DNA of 8,022 nucleotides from Methyloceanibacter sp. (GTDB taxonomy: Bacteria > Pseudomonadota > Alphaproteobacteria > Rhizobiales > Methyloligellaceae): the NCBI GenBank assembly GCA_016649675.1, contig JAENXG010000109.1, positions 1 to 8,022 on the forward strand, in the 5' to 3' direction. How positions within the stretch are numbered: position 1 is the stretch's first letter; the number at the start of each line of letters is the position of its first letter. The notes beneath the pieces were generated by a model. The model made no database searches. It saw only the letters and a list, made by a program, of their open reading frames with translations, and was not told the DNA's origin. Positions 1 through 6,545 of this stretch are shown here, in pieces. The translations under genes were made by a program, and so were the position numbers.

Positions 1-21
1 CACAGAAGGGTCGATGGAACG

Positions 22-51
22 TGACGGTCTTGCTGCTTGTCCGTACCGTCA
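22..51. repeat. Inverted repeat TGACGGT / ACCGTCA
   Basis: Seven-base perfect arms (22-28 and 45-51) enclose a 16-nt spacer. No gene can be assigned on either side within the window, so its role is unknown. It could be part of a terminator or an operator for a gene beyond the left edge. The long loop and lack of a T-run make a terminator doubtful. Confidence 0.35.
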
Positions 52-75
52 TTGCCAGAGACTTTCCACATGAGC

Positions 76-119
76 GGGGGGATCAGAGGGGTGGATGATC
101 GGCCAACCCTCTTTCCCCC
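76..119 (-). terminator. Candidate hairpin terminator after the phasin gene
   Basis: On the minus strand, about 32 nt past the phasin stop, GGGGG (119-115) and GAGGG (111-107) can pair with CCCTC (within 91-86) and CCCCC (within 81-76). The loop is about 15 nt, and a 3- or 4-nt internal bulge separates the two stem parts. The stem is GC-rich, but no clear T-run follows. It could therefore be a weak or factor-dependent terminator or an mRNA 3'-end stabiliser. Position and pairing are seen; function is inferred. Confidence 0.45.
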
Positions 120-150
120 AAGAAAGCGCTCTCAGTGCGCCTTCCGCAAC

Positions 151-627
151 TCAGCCATGGCCATTCGTCACATGCGCCTTGATGGGCTCGGCCGCATCCG
201 CCGTCACCTTGGTCGAAAGGGCGCGGACTTCCTCAGCTTGGGCCGTCAGGGCGCTGAACTGCTTCTGCCAATAGGCCGCCTGCAACTCCACCACTTCGGC
301 GAGGTTCTTGGCGCTTGCCAAGCTCTTGGCCAGATCGAAGACGGAATTCAGATTGCGCTGGGCGATGTCGACGATTTTGCGGTTGAAGGCGACGGCGCCC
401 TGTCCGGCCGCATCGAGCGATCGCTCGAACGTCGTGATCGATGCATCGAGTGCCGTCTTGGACTTGTCATAGGCCTCGCGGCTTTGCGCCACCGTCTTCT
501 CGGCTGCGGTTCGCACGGCCTCTGGAATGGCGGTGTCGAGTCCTAAGAGACCGAGTTGTGCGGTCACGTTGCGGTAGGCATTGCGCGCCTGATCGGCGGC
601 GGCTTGGGGATTGTAGGACGTGGTCAT
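151..627 (-). CDS. Phasin (Phasin_2 family), 158 aa
   Basis: Phasins are small amphipathic helical proteins that coat polyhydroxyalkanoate granules in the cytoplasm and affect granule size and number. The 158-residue product is helical and Ala/Gln-rich throughout, with no signal peptide or membrane segment. The stretch at about 43-120 (AEKTVAQSREAYDKSK, then AGQGAVAFNRKIVDIAQRN, LAKSLASAKNLAEV and LQAAYW) and the closing QAEEVRALSTKVTADAAEPIKAH match the Phasin_2 pattern I know from Hyphomicrobiales. The frame is open 22 codons further upstream, but I chose the ATG at 627 because AGAGGT lies 7-8 nt before it and because the first 22 residues look non-coding. The gene lies 129 bp downstream of pqqA on the same strand, with a hairpin between them and a possible terminator after it. 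Some phasins also act as chaperones or stress proteins, so a granule role is likely but not shown. Confidence 0.9.
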   Translation of the reverse strand: MTTSYNPQAAADQARNAYRNVTAQLGLLGLDTAIPEAVRTAAEKTVAQSREAYDKSKTALDASITTFERSLDAAGQGAVAFNRKIVDIAQRNLNSVFDLAKSLASAKNLAEVVELQAAYWQKQFSALTAQAEEVRALSTKVTADAAEPIKAHVTNGHG

Positions 628-692
628 GATTTTACCTCTTGAACCTCTCGCAATGGCGCAAAGGCTGGGGTTAGGGTTTGAAGGCGCTGGCA

Positions 693-743
693 CCCCTTGG
701 CGCGGCGGCCTTGCACAAGCAGAGGGCGCCGCTTTCCAAGGGG
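693..743 (-). other. Strong hairpin between pqqA and the phasin gene
   Basis: Outer arms CCCCTTGG (693-700) and CCAAGGGG (736-743) and inner arms GCGGCG (702-707) and CGCCGC (727-732) are perfect complements. They form a 14-bp stem with a small asymmetric bulge and a loop of about 19 nt. On the minus strand it starts 14 nt after the pqqA stop and ends 65 nt before the phasin start. No T-run follows. It may be a partial terminator or an mRNA-processing or stabilising element that uncouples pqqA from phasin levels. Pairing is seen; the role is inferred. Confidence 0.6.
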
Positions 744-756
744 ATCCGGACTGCGC

Positions 757-846
757 TTAAGCGCGGTCCAGCTCAGCCGGCAGGTAGCTCGTGACTTCCA
801 TGCCGGCTTCGGTTTCTTGGATATGAGGTTTCAGCCATTCGTTCAT
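757..846 (-). CDS. pqqA: PqqA, 29-aa precursor peptide of pyrroloquinoline quinone
   Basis: PqqA is the ribosomal substrate from which the redox cofactor PQQ is made. PqqE, with chaperone PqqD, joins a Glu and a Tyr of the E-x-x-x-Y core, after which the peptide is cut and oxidised (family knowledge). The peptide starts MNEWLKPHIQ and carries G-MEVTSY, giving Glu17 and Tyr21 in exactly the required spacing. It ends LPAELDRA before TAA. The W4-x-x-P7 N-terminus and the 29-residue length fit the family. GGAG lies about 8 nt before the ATG. Genes this short are often missed by gene callers. No pqqB-E is present within the window; the next gene on the strand is a phasin. It could be the sole pqqA, placed apart from pqqBCDE, or one of several copies. 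Confidence 0.9.
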   Translation of the reverse strand: MNEWLKPHIQETEAGMEVTSYLPAELDRA

Positions 847-1146
847 TGGTGGTCTCCAATTCTGGTTACGGTTTCGTGATCGCTTTGAGGGGCTCATGAG
901 GGATTTTGCTTTCCGCGCGAGATCGATCGCTCGGAGCGTGCCGCCCGTGCATAAGCCCGATGACGCGTACGCTTCGAACCGCGCGCCTTCGGTGGCTAAA
1001 TTTTCAAGGAAGAGGGTCGCGCTCGTAGTCGGCGCGATAGCTTTGCCGTGAACTCACTTTGCGCCCAGAGACGGCAGCTCGTTAACTTACATGGGGCTGC
1101 GCAGGTGCTTCTACAAGCTTGGCCATCCTTCACCAGAAGGGCTGCC

Positions 1147-1172
1147 CCGGCGCCGCGTGAGCGCGGAGCCGG
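1147..1172. repeat. GC-rich inverted repeat / hairpin
   Basis: CCGGC (1147-1151) and CCGCG (1153-1157) pair with CGCGG (1162-1166) and GCCGG (1168-1172) around a TGAG loop, with one G/A mismatch between the two stem parts. This is a 10-bp GC stem followed by TTAAG. It has no gene close upstream on the plus strand. It may be a transcription roadblock or the trace of a lost gene end. Confidence 0.45.
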
Positions 1173-1197
1173 TTAAGCTCGCTTGGGTATGCCGCTC

Positions 1198-1219
1198 GAT
1201 GCGAGCCCTATCTCGCATC
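1198..1219. repeat. Inverted repeat GATGCGAG / CTCGCATC
   Basis: Perfect 8-bp arms (1198-1205 and 1212-1219) are separated by 6 bp. The dyad lies 57 bp before the hydrolase start, just upstream of where a -35 box would sit if the TATATT at 1243 is the -10. It could be an operator or a short hairpin. Function is inferred from position only. Confidence 0.5.
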
Positions 1220-1240
1220 TGGCTGCAACCTGCCCGGAAG

Positions 1241-1255
1241 TGTATATTTTATACA
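1241..1255. promoter_or_regulatory. TGTATA-TTT-TATACA dyad, likely operator/-10 region
   Basis: The dyad has perfect 6-bp arms and a 3-bp centre, and it is AT-rich in a strongly GC-rich setting. It ends 20 bp before the ATG at 1276, just before the AGGGGAGG ribosome site. TATATT (1243-1248) resembles a -10 box and would give a leader of roughly 20 nt. A dimeric regulator bound here would block initiation. I see no convincing -35 box. Confidence 0.5.
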
Positions 1256-1275
1256 ACCTCAAAGGGGAGGGCGCC

Positions 1276-2925
1276 ATGTTCTTTGCCAGCAGCCTATCGA
1301 GTGTGGTGAGAGAAGCCAATTCTGTCGGGGGATTTGGACTCGACCCGGAGTTTGCGCAAACGCTCTCGGAGCTTCTTGCCAAGTGCCGCGCAGCCGGTTT
1401 GGACTTCAGAATCTCCCAGGGGTTGCGCACGCCCCAGAAGCAAGCCGAGTATTACTGCAAATGGGCCCAACGATCGCCCGCGGACATCGACACAGCTGCC
1501 AGGAAGATGGAAAGGGACGGCGCGCCGTGGCTCGCTTCGGTGCTGAGATCCTACCGCAACATCCCGCGACAGACGCAATGGCTGACCAGCGCGCTGCCGG
1601 GCGCTGGCTGGCATCAATGGGGGCTCGCCGCTGATTGTTATTGCTATCGCAACGGCCATCTCGTCGAGAATGGGAGCGACCCTGTCTATAAGTTCTACGC
1701 CGAGCAGGCAGTCCGGCTCGGCCTTACCGCAGGCTACTATTTCACCCACCAGGACGCAGGGCACGTGCAGGGACCGTCAGCTGGCGGTGCGACCGACGTC
1801 TATACCTGGTCCTATATCGACGGCGTGATGAAAGAGCGTTTTGCCGACAAGGAACGCGTGGCCCTCTCATCCGCACGGGCCGGCGCCCCCGCGGCGACGC
1901 GCATCGAGACCATGGCCCTATCTCCTGCCTCGGCGCAATTCGGCATGAGGGCTTTTGCTGCTGCTGCGGCGGCTGGCCCCTATTACAAGGATGACCCGAT
2001 TCTCGTCGGCACTCGGCTCGAGCCCGAATTCGTCTACACCGTGCCGTCGGGTAACAGCACGCTGAAGCGGATGGCGCAGACCTTCAACGCCATCGGCGGC
2101 CTCGTGAACACTCTCGCACAGCGTCTTGGCATCGACCCCGTTGCCGTGCTCGCGGTCTGGTATGTGGAGAGCGGAGGCCGGGCCTTCACTCCAGGCAAGC
2201 CGGTGCTGAGATTCGAGAACCACATTTTCTTCGACAAATGGGGACACCAGAACGAGCCCCTCTTCGACAAGCATTTTCAGTTTGGCGGTCACGCAGGCAT
2301 TGGCGGAAGGAGGAGCCAGAACCACAAATATCGTCAAAGTGCGAACCAGCCATGGGCTCCCGTGCACATTGACAATCAGGACCGCGAATATGAGGTGTTT
2401 GCACTGGGCGAACGATTCGGCGGCCGCGAAGCCGCAAGCCTGTCCTCGAGCTTCGGCGGTCCGCAGATCATGGGCTTCAACTTTGACGTCTGCGGCTATC
2501 CCTCGGCGGTCGCGATGGCGGAGGCGTTTGGCGCTGATCAGCGCTGGCAGGTGCTCGGTTTCTTCGACTTTTGCAGATCGAAAAATCTCATCGATGAGAT
2601 CCAGAGCAAGAGGTGGAACGACTTCGGCCGGATCTACAATGGTGACGGCGCTACGTACGGACCCTTGCTCAAGGCAGCTTTCGACACGAGGCAAGCCCTG
2701 CTCGCGCTGCCCAAGACGCCCAACCCGCAGGCGGAAAGATTGACCATCATGGCGGTGGCGCCAGCGCCAGGCCGCCGCGCGTCGGCCAAACCGAAGCGGG
2801 GGAAAGCCAAGGCGAAAAGCAGCCGGGCTAGGTTGAAGAGCGCGCGACCTAAGCCAAAAGCCAGCCGGGCTAAGCTGAAGGGCAACCGTGGCAAATCGAA
2901 AAGCAGCCGCGGCAAGGTTGCCTAG
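1276..2925 (+). CDS. Bifunctional peptidoglycan hydrolase: M15-type peptidase plus N-acetylmuramidase (DUF3380)
   Basis: The 549-residue protein should cut both the peptide stems and the glycan strands of peptidoglycan. Residues about 18-170 look like an M15/VanY-type L-alanyl-D-glutamate or D,D-peptidase. Arg51 is in GLRTPQKQAEYY, His113 and Asp120 in GWHQWGLAAD, and Asp160 and His163 in QDAGHVQ, which give the zinc ligands and base at family spacing. An Ala-rich linker follows (about 195-240). Residues about 265-478 match the N-acetylmuramidase family DUF3380: VWYVESGGRAF with likely catalytic Glu298, FGGPQIMGFN near 393-402, and RIYNGDG near 452. The last 50 residues are Lys/Arg/Ser-rich low complexity. 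The start at 1276 follows AGGGGAGG with good spacing; an upstream in-frame start at 1183 lacks one and overlaps the dyads. No signal peptide is seen. It resembles a phage endolysin, but no phage genes are nearby, so a domesticated lysin or a secreted autolysin is possible. Confidence 0.85.
   Translation: MFFASSLSSVVREANSVGGFGLDPEFAQTLSELLAKCRAAGLDFRISQGLRTPQKQAEYYCKWAQRSPADIDTAARKMERDGAPWLASVLRSYRNIPRQTQWLTSALPGAGWHQWGLAADCYCYRNGHLVENGSDPVYKFYAEQAVRLGLTAGYYFTHQDAGHVQGPSAGGATDVYTWSYIDGVMKERFADKERVALSSARAGAPAATRIETMALSPASAQFGMRAFAAAAAAGPYYKDDPILVGTRLEPEFVYTVPSGNSTLKRMAQTFNAIGGLVNTLAQRLGIDPVAVLAVWYVESGGRAFTPGKPVLRFENHIFFDKWGHQNEPLFDKHFQFGGHAGIGGRRSQNHKYRQSANQPWAPVHIDNQDREYEVFALGERFGGREAASLSSSFGGPQIMGFNFDVCGYPSAVAMAEAFGADQRWQVLGFFDFCRSKNLIDEIQSKRWNDFGRIYNGDGATYGPLLKAAFDTRQALLALPKTPNPQAERLTIMAVAPAPGRRASAKPKRGKAKAKSSRARLKSARPKPKASRAKLKGNRGKSKSSRGKVA
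2821..2880 (+). repeat. Imperfect repeat in the basic tail of the wall hydrolase
   Basis: AGCCGGGCTAGGTTGAAG (2821-2838) recurs at 2863-2880 with two base changes, a 42-bp offset equal to 14 codons. It encodes SRARLK and SRAKLK. The tail probably grew by local duplication. A Lys/Arg-rich tail can bind acidic wall polymers or nucleic acid; which applies here is not visible. Confidence 0.6.
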
Positions 2926-2955
2926 TCGCCGCCCCGGCCTTTAGCGCTGGCGCAA

Positions 2956-5496
2956 CTACCGGCTTTTGCCTTTGAAGGCGTGGGTGCCGGGCTTGCCGCC
3001 CTTCGAGCGGCCGCGGGATTTCTTCAGCGAGGCGAGGGGGATCTCGCGGTTATGCGGACCCATCTCATCGAGCGTCGGCTTGTGTGGGCGGGTGAGAAGA
3101 TTCTGTGGCGCGCCCCCAGAGCCGATCTCTTCGGCAGAGCGTTCAAGCTCGTTCTGCCGCGCCAGCGGATCGTTAGCGATGGCGAGCTCCATCTGGCGCA
3201 AGCGCTTGACCTCGTCTCTTAGCCGCGCCGCCTCCTCGAATTCGAGGTCGGCCGCAGCCGCGCGCATGCGCTTCTCCATATCGGCGACCACGGCTTCGAG
3301 ATTGTGCCCGATCAGCGCCTGCTCGTCCTCGCCGAAGCCGGCGCCAACACCGACCAGCACGTGGTCGCGCTCATAGACGCTCGCCATGATGTCCCCGATA
3401 TGCTTCTTCACGCTTTCCGGGGTGATGCCATTGGCCTCGTTCCAGGCCGTCTGCTTCTCGCGGCGGCGTGCCGTCTCGGCCATGGCGCGTTCCATCGAGC
3501 CGGTGATGCCGTCGGCATAGAGGATGACGCGGCCGTCGACATTGCGCGCAGCACGGCCGATGGTCTGGATCAGCGAGGTCTCTGAGCGCAGGAAGCCTTC
3601 CTTGTCGGCATCGAGAATGGCGACCAGGGCGCATTCGGGGATGTCGAGGCCCTCGCGCAACAGGTTGATGCCGACCAGCACGTCGAAGGCGCCGAGCCTG
3701 AGATCGCGGATGATCTCGATGCGCTCAAGCGTCTCGACGTCGGAATGCATGTAGCGCACGCGGATGCCCTGCTCGTGCATGTACTCGGTCAGGTCCTCGG
3801 CCATGCGCTTGGTGAGCGTGGTAACGAGAATGCGATAGCCTTGCGCCACCACTTTGCGCGTCTCGTCGATGAGGTCATCGACCTGGGTCGTGGCTGGGCG
3901 GATCAGCACCGGCGGGTCCACGAGGCCGGTCGGACGGATCACCTGCTCGGCGAACACGCCGCCCGTCTGCTCGAGCTCCCACGCGCTCGGTGTGGCCGAC
4001 ACATAGATGCTCTGCGGGCGCATCGCGTCCCATTCCTCGAAGCGGAGGGGGCGGTTGTCCATGCAGGAGGGGAGCCGGAAGCCATATTCGGCGAGGGTTG
4101 ACTTGCGCTTATAGTCGCCGCGGAACATGCCGCCGATCTGCGGGATGGTGACATGGCTCTCGTCGACGAAGACCAGCGCATTGTCGGGCAGATATTCGAA
4201 CAGGGTCGGCGGCGGCTCTCCAGGTTTCCGCCCGGTGAGATAGCGCGAATAGTTCTCGATGCCGGCGCAGGAGCCGGTGGCCTCGATCATCTCAAGGTCG
4301 AACAGGGTGCGCTGCTCGAGCCGCTGGGCTTCGAGCAGGCGGCCGGCCCCGTGCAGCTCGGTGAGCCGCTGCTTCATCTCCTCCTTGATGCCGCGGATCG
4401 CCTGCTTCAGCGTCGGCTTCGGCGTCACGTAGTGGGAATTGGCGTAGACCTTGACCAGGCTGAAATCGTCGGTCTTGGCGCCGGTCAAGGGATCGAATTC
4501 GGTCAGGCTCTCGACCGTGTCGCCGAACAGCGAGATGCGCCACGCGCGGTCCTCAAGATGCGCGGGCCACAGCTCGATGGTGTCACCGCGCACGCGGAAC
4601 GAGCCGCGCACGAAATTCACATCGTTCCGCCGGTACTGCATGGCCACGAGGTCGGCCATCAGCCGGCGCTGCTCGACATGATCGCCGCGCTTGAGGCTGA
4701 AGGTCATCGCCGTATAGGTCTCGACCGAGCCGATACCGTAGATGCATGACACGCTCGCCACGATGATCACGTCGTCGCGCTCGATCAGCGCGCGGGTCGC
4801 TGCGTGGCGCATGCGGTCGATCTGCTCGTTGATCGAGCTATCCTTCTCGATATAGGTGTCGGTGCGCGGGATATAGGCCTCGGGCTGGTAGTAGTCGTAA
4901 TAGGAGACGAAATACTCGACCGCGTTGTCGGGGAAGAAGCTCTTGAACTCGCCATAGAGCTGGGCGGCGAGCGTCTTGTTGGGCGCCAGCACCAGCGCCG
5001 GGCGCTGCGTCGCCTCGATGACTTTCGCCATGGTGAAGGTCTTGCCCGAACCGGTGACGCCGAGCAGCACCTGGTCGCGCTCCTGCGCGTTCACCTGCGC
5101 CACCAGCTCGGCAATGGCCGAGGGCTGATCGCCTTTGGGCTCGAACTCCGACTGGAAGCGCAAGGGCACGCCGCCCTCGGACTTGTCCGGGCGCGGGGGC
5201 CGGTGCGGGGTGAAGGCGGCAATAGCCTCCCCGGTGACCAAGGGATGGTTCTGGATCAAAGGCTGAGGCGCCTCGCCGAAGCCTGGCGTGCGGCGGTCGC
5301 CGGAGAGCGGCATTCCGCTCGCCTCGCCGGTGACGGCGCGCGGCTCGGCGCGGGAGCCGAAGGTTTTCGGAACGCGGAGGGGCATAGGCCGAATATGGCG
5401 GCTGAAGTCGGGGGATGGAAGCCCTTCCGAGGGGCCTATCCAGCGATCGTCGGCGTTTTGTTTTGTTGAGGCTTTTTCCGCTACAACAGCGGTCAT
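2956..5496 (-). CDS. uvrB: UvrB, excision repair helicase-like subunit
   Basis: UvrB takes damaged DNA from UvrA, verifies the lesion with a beta-hairpin and recruits UvrC to cut. Numbering from the longest start (846 aa): Walker A GVTGSGKT at 146-153, hairpin YYDYYQPEAYIPRTDTYIEK near 199-218, DESH at 445-448, SATP at 500-503, QTIGRAARN at 644-652, and a UVR domain (LEFEEAARLRDEVKRLRQME) near 751-770. All catalytic motifs are intact. Family homology begins only near residue 112. The first 110 or so residues are Pro/Arg-rich and poorly ordered in appearance, and the last 50 end in a basic tail, so it is much longer than the usual roughly 670 aa. The 5496 start has no clear ribosome site and leaves 20 bp to the divergent gene. 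The ATG at 5313 (Met62) is preceded by GAGG and is a credible alternative. No GAAC-N7-GAAC SOS box is seen upstream. It converges with the wall hydrolase gene. Confidence 0.95.
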   Translation of the reverse strand: MTAVVAEKASTKQNADDRWIGPSEGLPSPDFSRHIRPMPLRVPKTFGSRAEPRAVTGEASGMPLSGDRRTPGFGEAPQPLIQNHPLVTGEAIAAFTPHRPPRPDKSEGGVPLRFQSEFEPKGDQPSAIAELVAQVNAQERDQVLLGVTGSGKTFTMAKVIEATQRPALVLAPNKTLAAQLYGEFKSFFPDNAVEYFVSYYDYYQPEAYIPRTDTYIEKDSSINEQIDRMRHAATRALIERDDVIIVASVSCIYGIGSVETYTAMTFSLKRGDHVEQRRLMADLVAMQYRRNDVNFVRGSFRVRGDTIELWPAHLEDRAWRISLFGDTVESLTEFDPLTGAKTDDFSLVKVYANSHYVTPKPTLKQAIRGIKEEMKQRLTELHGAGRLLEAQRLEQRTLFDLEMIEATGSCAGIENYSRYLTGRKPGEPPPTLFEYLPDNALVFVDESHVTIPQIGGMFRGDYKRKSTLAEYGFRLPSCMDNRPLRFEEWDAMRPQSIYVSATPSAWELEQTGGVFAEQVIRPTGLVDPPVLIRPATTQVDDLIDETRKVVAQGYRILVTTLTKRMAEDLTEYMHEQGIRVRYMHSDVETLERIEIIRDLRLGAFDVLVGINLLREGLDIPECALVAILDADKEGFLRSETSLIQTIGRAARNVDGRVILYADGITGSMERAMAETARRREKQTAWNEANGITPESVKKHIGDIMASVYERDHVLVGVGAGFGEDEQALIGHNLEAVVADMEKRMRAAAADLEFEEAARLRDEVKRLRQMELAIANDPLARQNELERSAEEIGSGGAPQNLLTRPHKPTLDEMGPHNREIPLASLKKSRGRSKGGKPGTHAFKGKSR

Positions 5497-5516
5497 TGGT
5501 TAGGGTTCAGCCTGAG

Positions 5517-6317
5517 ATGCACCTGCTTCACCTCATGCACGATGTGCCGCTCTGGGTAACCGCGCTCGCCGTCTCCACTGCAGCGGGACTCTACAGCATT
5601 GGCCTCATGCTGGTGGCCCGCACGGTCTTTGGCGTCGAGCGTTTGAAGCTCAATAATGAGGTCGCCGGATTCAAATTCGCCGTGGTCGGCGTGTTCTACG
5701 GCGTGCTGCTGGCCTTTGTGGTGGTCTCCGTGTGGGAAGACTTCCACACCACGGAAGCAGCCGTTCGCAACGAAGCGAAGGCCGCCGTCGATCTGCATCG
5801 GCTCACCTTCGCTCTGCCGGTCGAAGGCGGCGCCGCGATTCGTCAGCGCCTTCTCAGCTACACCGACCACGTGCGCAAATACGAATGGCCGTCGATGGCG
5901 CTCGGCCAGGCGAGCGACGACGTCGCCAGGGACCTCGATCAGCTGAGCCAGGCGGTTTTCAACGTGCAGCCTCAAGGCGAGAGGGAGCTCGCCCTCTACC
6001 AGCACGCCCTCAGATTGTTGACGGTGATCACGGACAACCGGAACGAACGGCTGGACAGTTCCGACGGCTCGGTGCCCCCCATCCTGTGGTTCGTGCTGAT
6101 TATTGGCGGCGCGATCACCCTCGGCTATCCAGCCTTTTTCGGGTCGTCAAATCTGTTGGCGCAAATCCTCATGACCGCGGCGCTTGCAGTGCTCGTTTCC
6201 TTCTCACTGTTGCTCGGTCTTGCCTTCGACTATCCCTTCAGCGGCGCCGTGCATATCTCGGTCGCGCCATTCGACAAAGCGCTCGAGCAGATGCCGCCGA
6301 ACTGGCCGCCTCCATAG
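5517..6317 (+). CDS. DUF4239 membrane protein, 266 aa
   Basis: The function of this family is unknown; it is sometimes called bestrophin-like, which suggests but does not prove a channel. Hydrophobic segments at about 11-35, 52-73, 187-208 and 212-236 give four membrane helices in two pairs. Between the pairs lies a soluble, partly helical stretch of about 110 residues. Family-like features are N47 and the KFAVVGVFYGVLLAFVVVSVW helix, the Glu/Ala-rich NEAKAAVDLHRL after it, and LAFDYPFSGAVHI near the C-terminus. The ATG at 5517 is chosen because the frame upstream overlaps uvrB and is Arg-rich and unlike the family; only a weak ribosome site is visible. Its promoter must lie inside the start of uvrB or in the 20-bp gap, so the two genes may share control. 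A second ATG at 5535 is also possible. Confidence 0.75.
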   Translation: MHLLHLMHDVPLWVTALAVSTAAGLYSIGLMLVARTVFGVERLKLNNEVAGFKFAVVGVFYGVLLAFVVVSVWEDFHTTEAAVRNEAKAAVDLHRLTFALPVEGGAAIRQRLLSYTDHVRKYEWPSMALGQASDDVARDLDQLSQAVFNVQPQGERELALYQHALRLLTVITDNRNERLDSSDGSVPPILWFVLIIGGAITLGYPAFFGSSNLLAQILMTAALAVLVSFSLLLGLAFDYPFSGAVHISVAPFDKALEQMPPNWPPP

Positions 6318-6337
6318 AGATTGCATCGAGAGCGGTC

Positions 6338-6357
6338 AGAGAGCGTGCCTCTTTTTT
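6338..6357 (+). terminator. Weak candidate terminator after the DUF4239 gene
   Basis: AGAGAG (6338-6343) can pair with CTCTTT (6349-6354, one G-T pair) around a 5-nt loop. The pairing runs into a six-T run at 6352-6357, starting 20 nt after the stop. The stem is short and AT-rich, so its strength is doubtful. The rest of 6318-6545 shows no gene. Confidence 0.35.
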
Positions 6358-6545
6358 GAGCATGGCGAGCCAGACTTCGGAACGAATGGGCTCCATTCCT
6401 GGTCCGTTGGTCTCCTATAGAGGCGATCAAGAGGGAAGCGGCCAAGGGTCCGGGATTCCATCGCTTTGTCAGCGCGCTCGAACATAGTCTTGACCCACAC
6501 GCATACGGCCGAGGAGGTGTGGCGCTACCCCGCCAGGAGGCACGC

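Larger units (their letters stand above)
847..1275. other. Gene-poor region between pqqA and the wall hydrolase gene
   Basis: This 429-bp stretch separates two divergent genes and should hold the promoter of pqqA (left end, minus strand) and of the hydrolase gene (right end, plus strand). I find no reading frame with a credible ribosome site, no tRNA and no clear -35/-10 pair for pqqA. Its right third holds three inverted repeats, listed separately. The first 270 bp hold nothing I can name. Confidence 0.6.

Noticed and set aside
37..546. Plus-strand frame of 169 codons
   Set aside because: It lies antisense to the phasin gene, needs a TTG start and shows no family pattern, whereas the phasin frame is clearly conserved.
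1091..1309. A 72-codon plus-strand frame before the wall-hydrolase gene
   Set aside because: It has no ribosome site, is Arg/Pro-rich like random GC-rich DNA, spans both dyads and overlaps the better-supported start at 1276.
1918..2694. Minus-strand frame of 258 codons
   Set aside because: It is antisense to the muramidase domain, with no recognisable domain or ribosome site.
4804..5469. Plus-strand frame of 221 codons
   Set aside because: It is antisense to the Walker A and hairpin region of uvrB; such open antisense frames are usual in GC-rich genes.
5380..5560. SOS box for uvrB
   Set aside because: Single GAAC or GTTC half-sites occur, but no pair has the 7-bp spacing expected in alphaproteobacteria.
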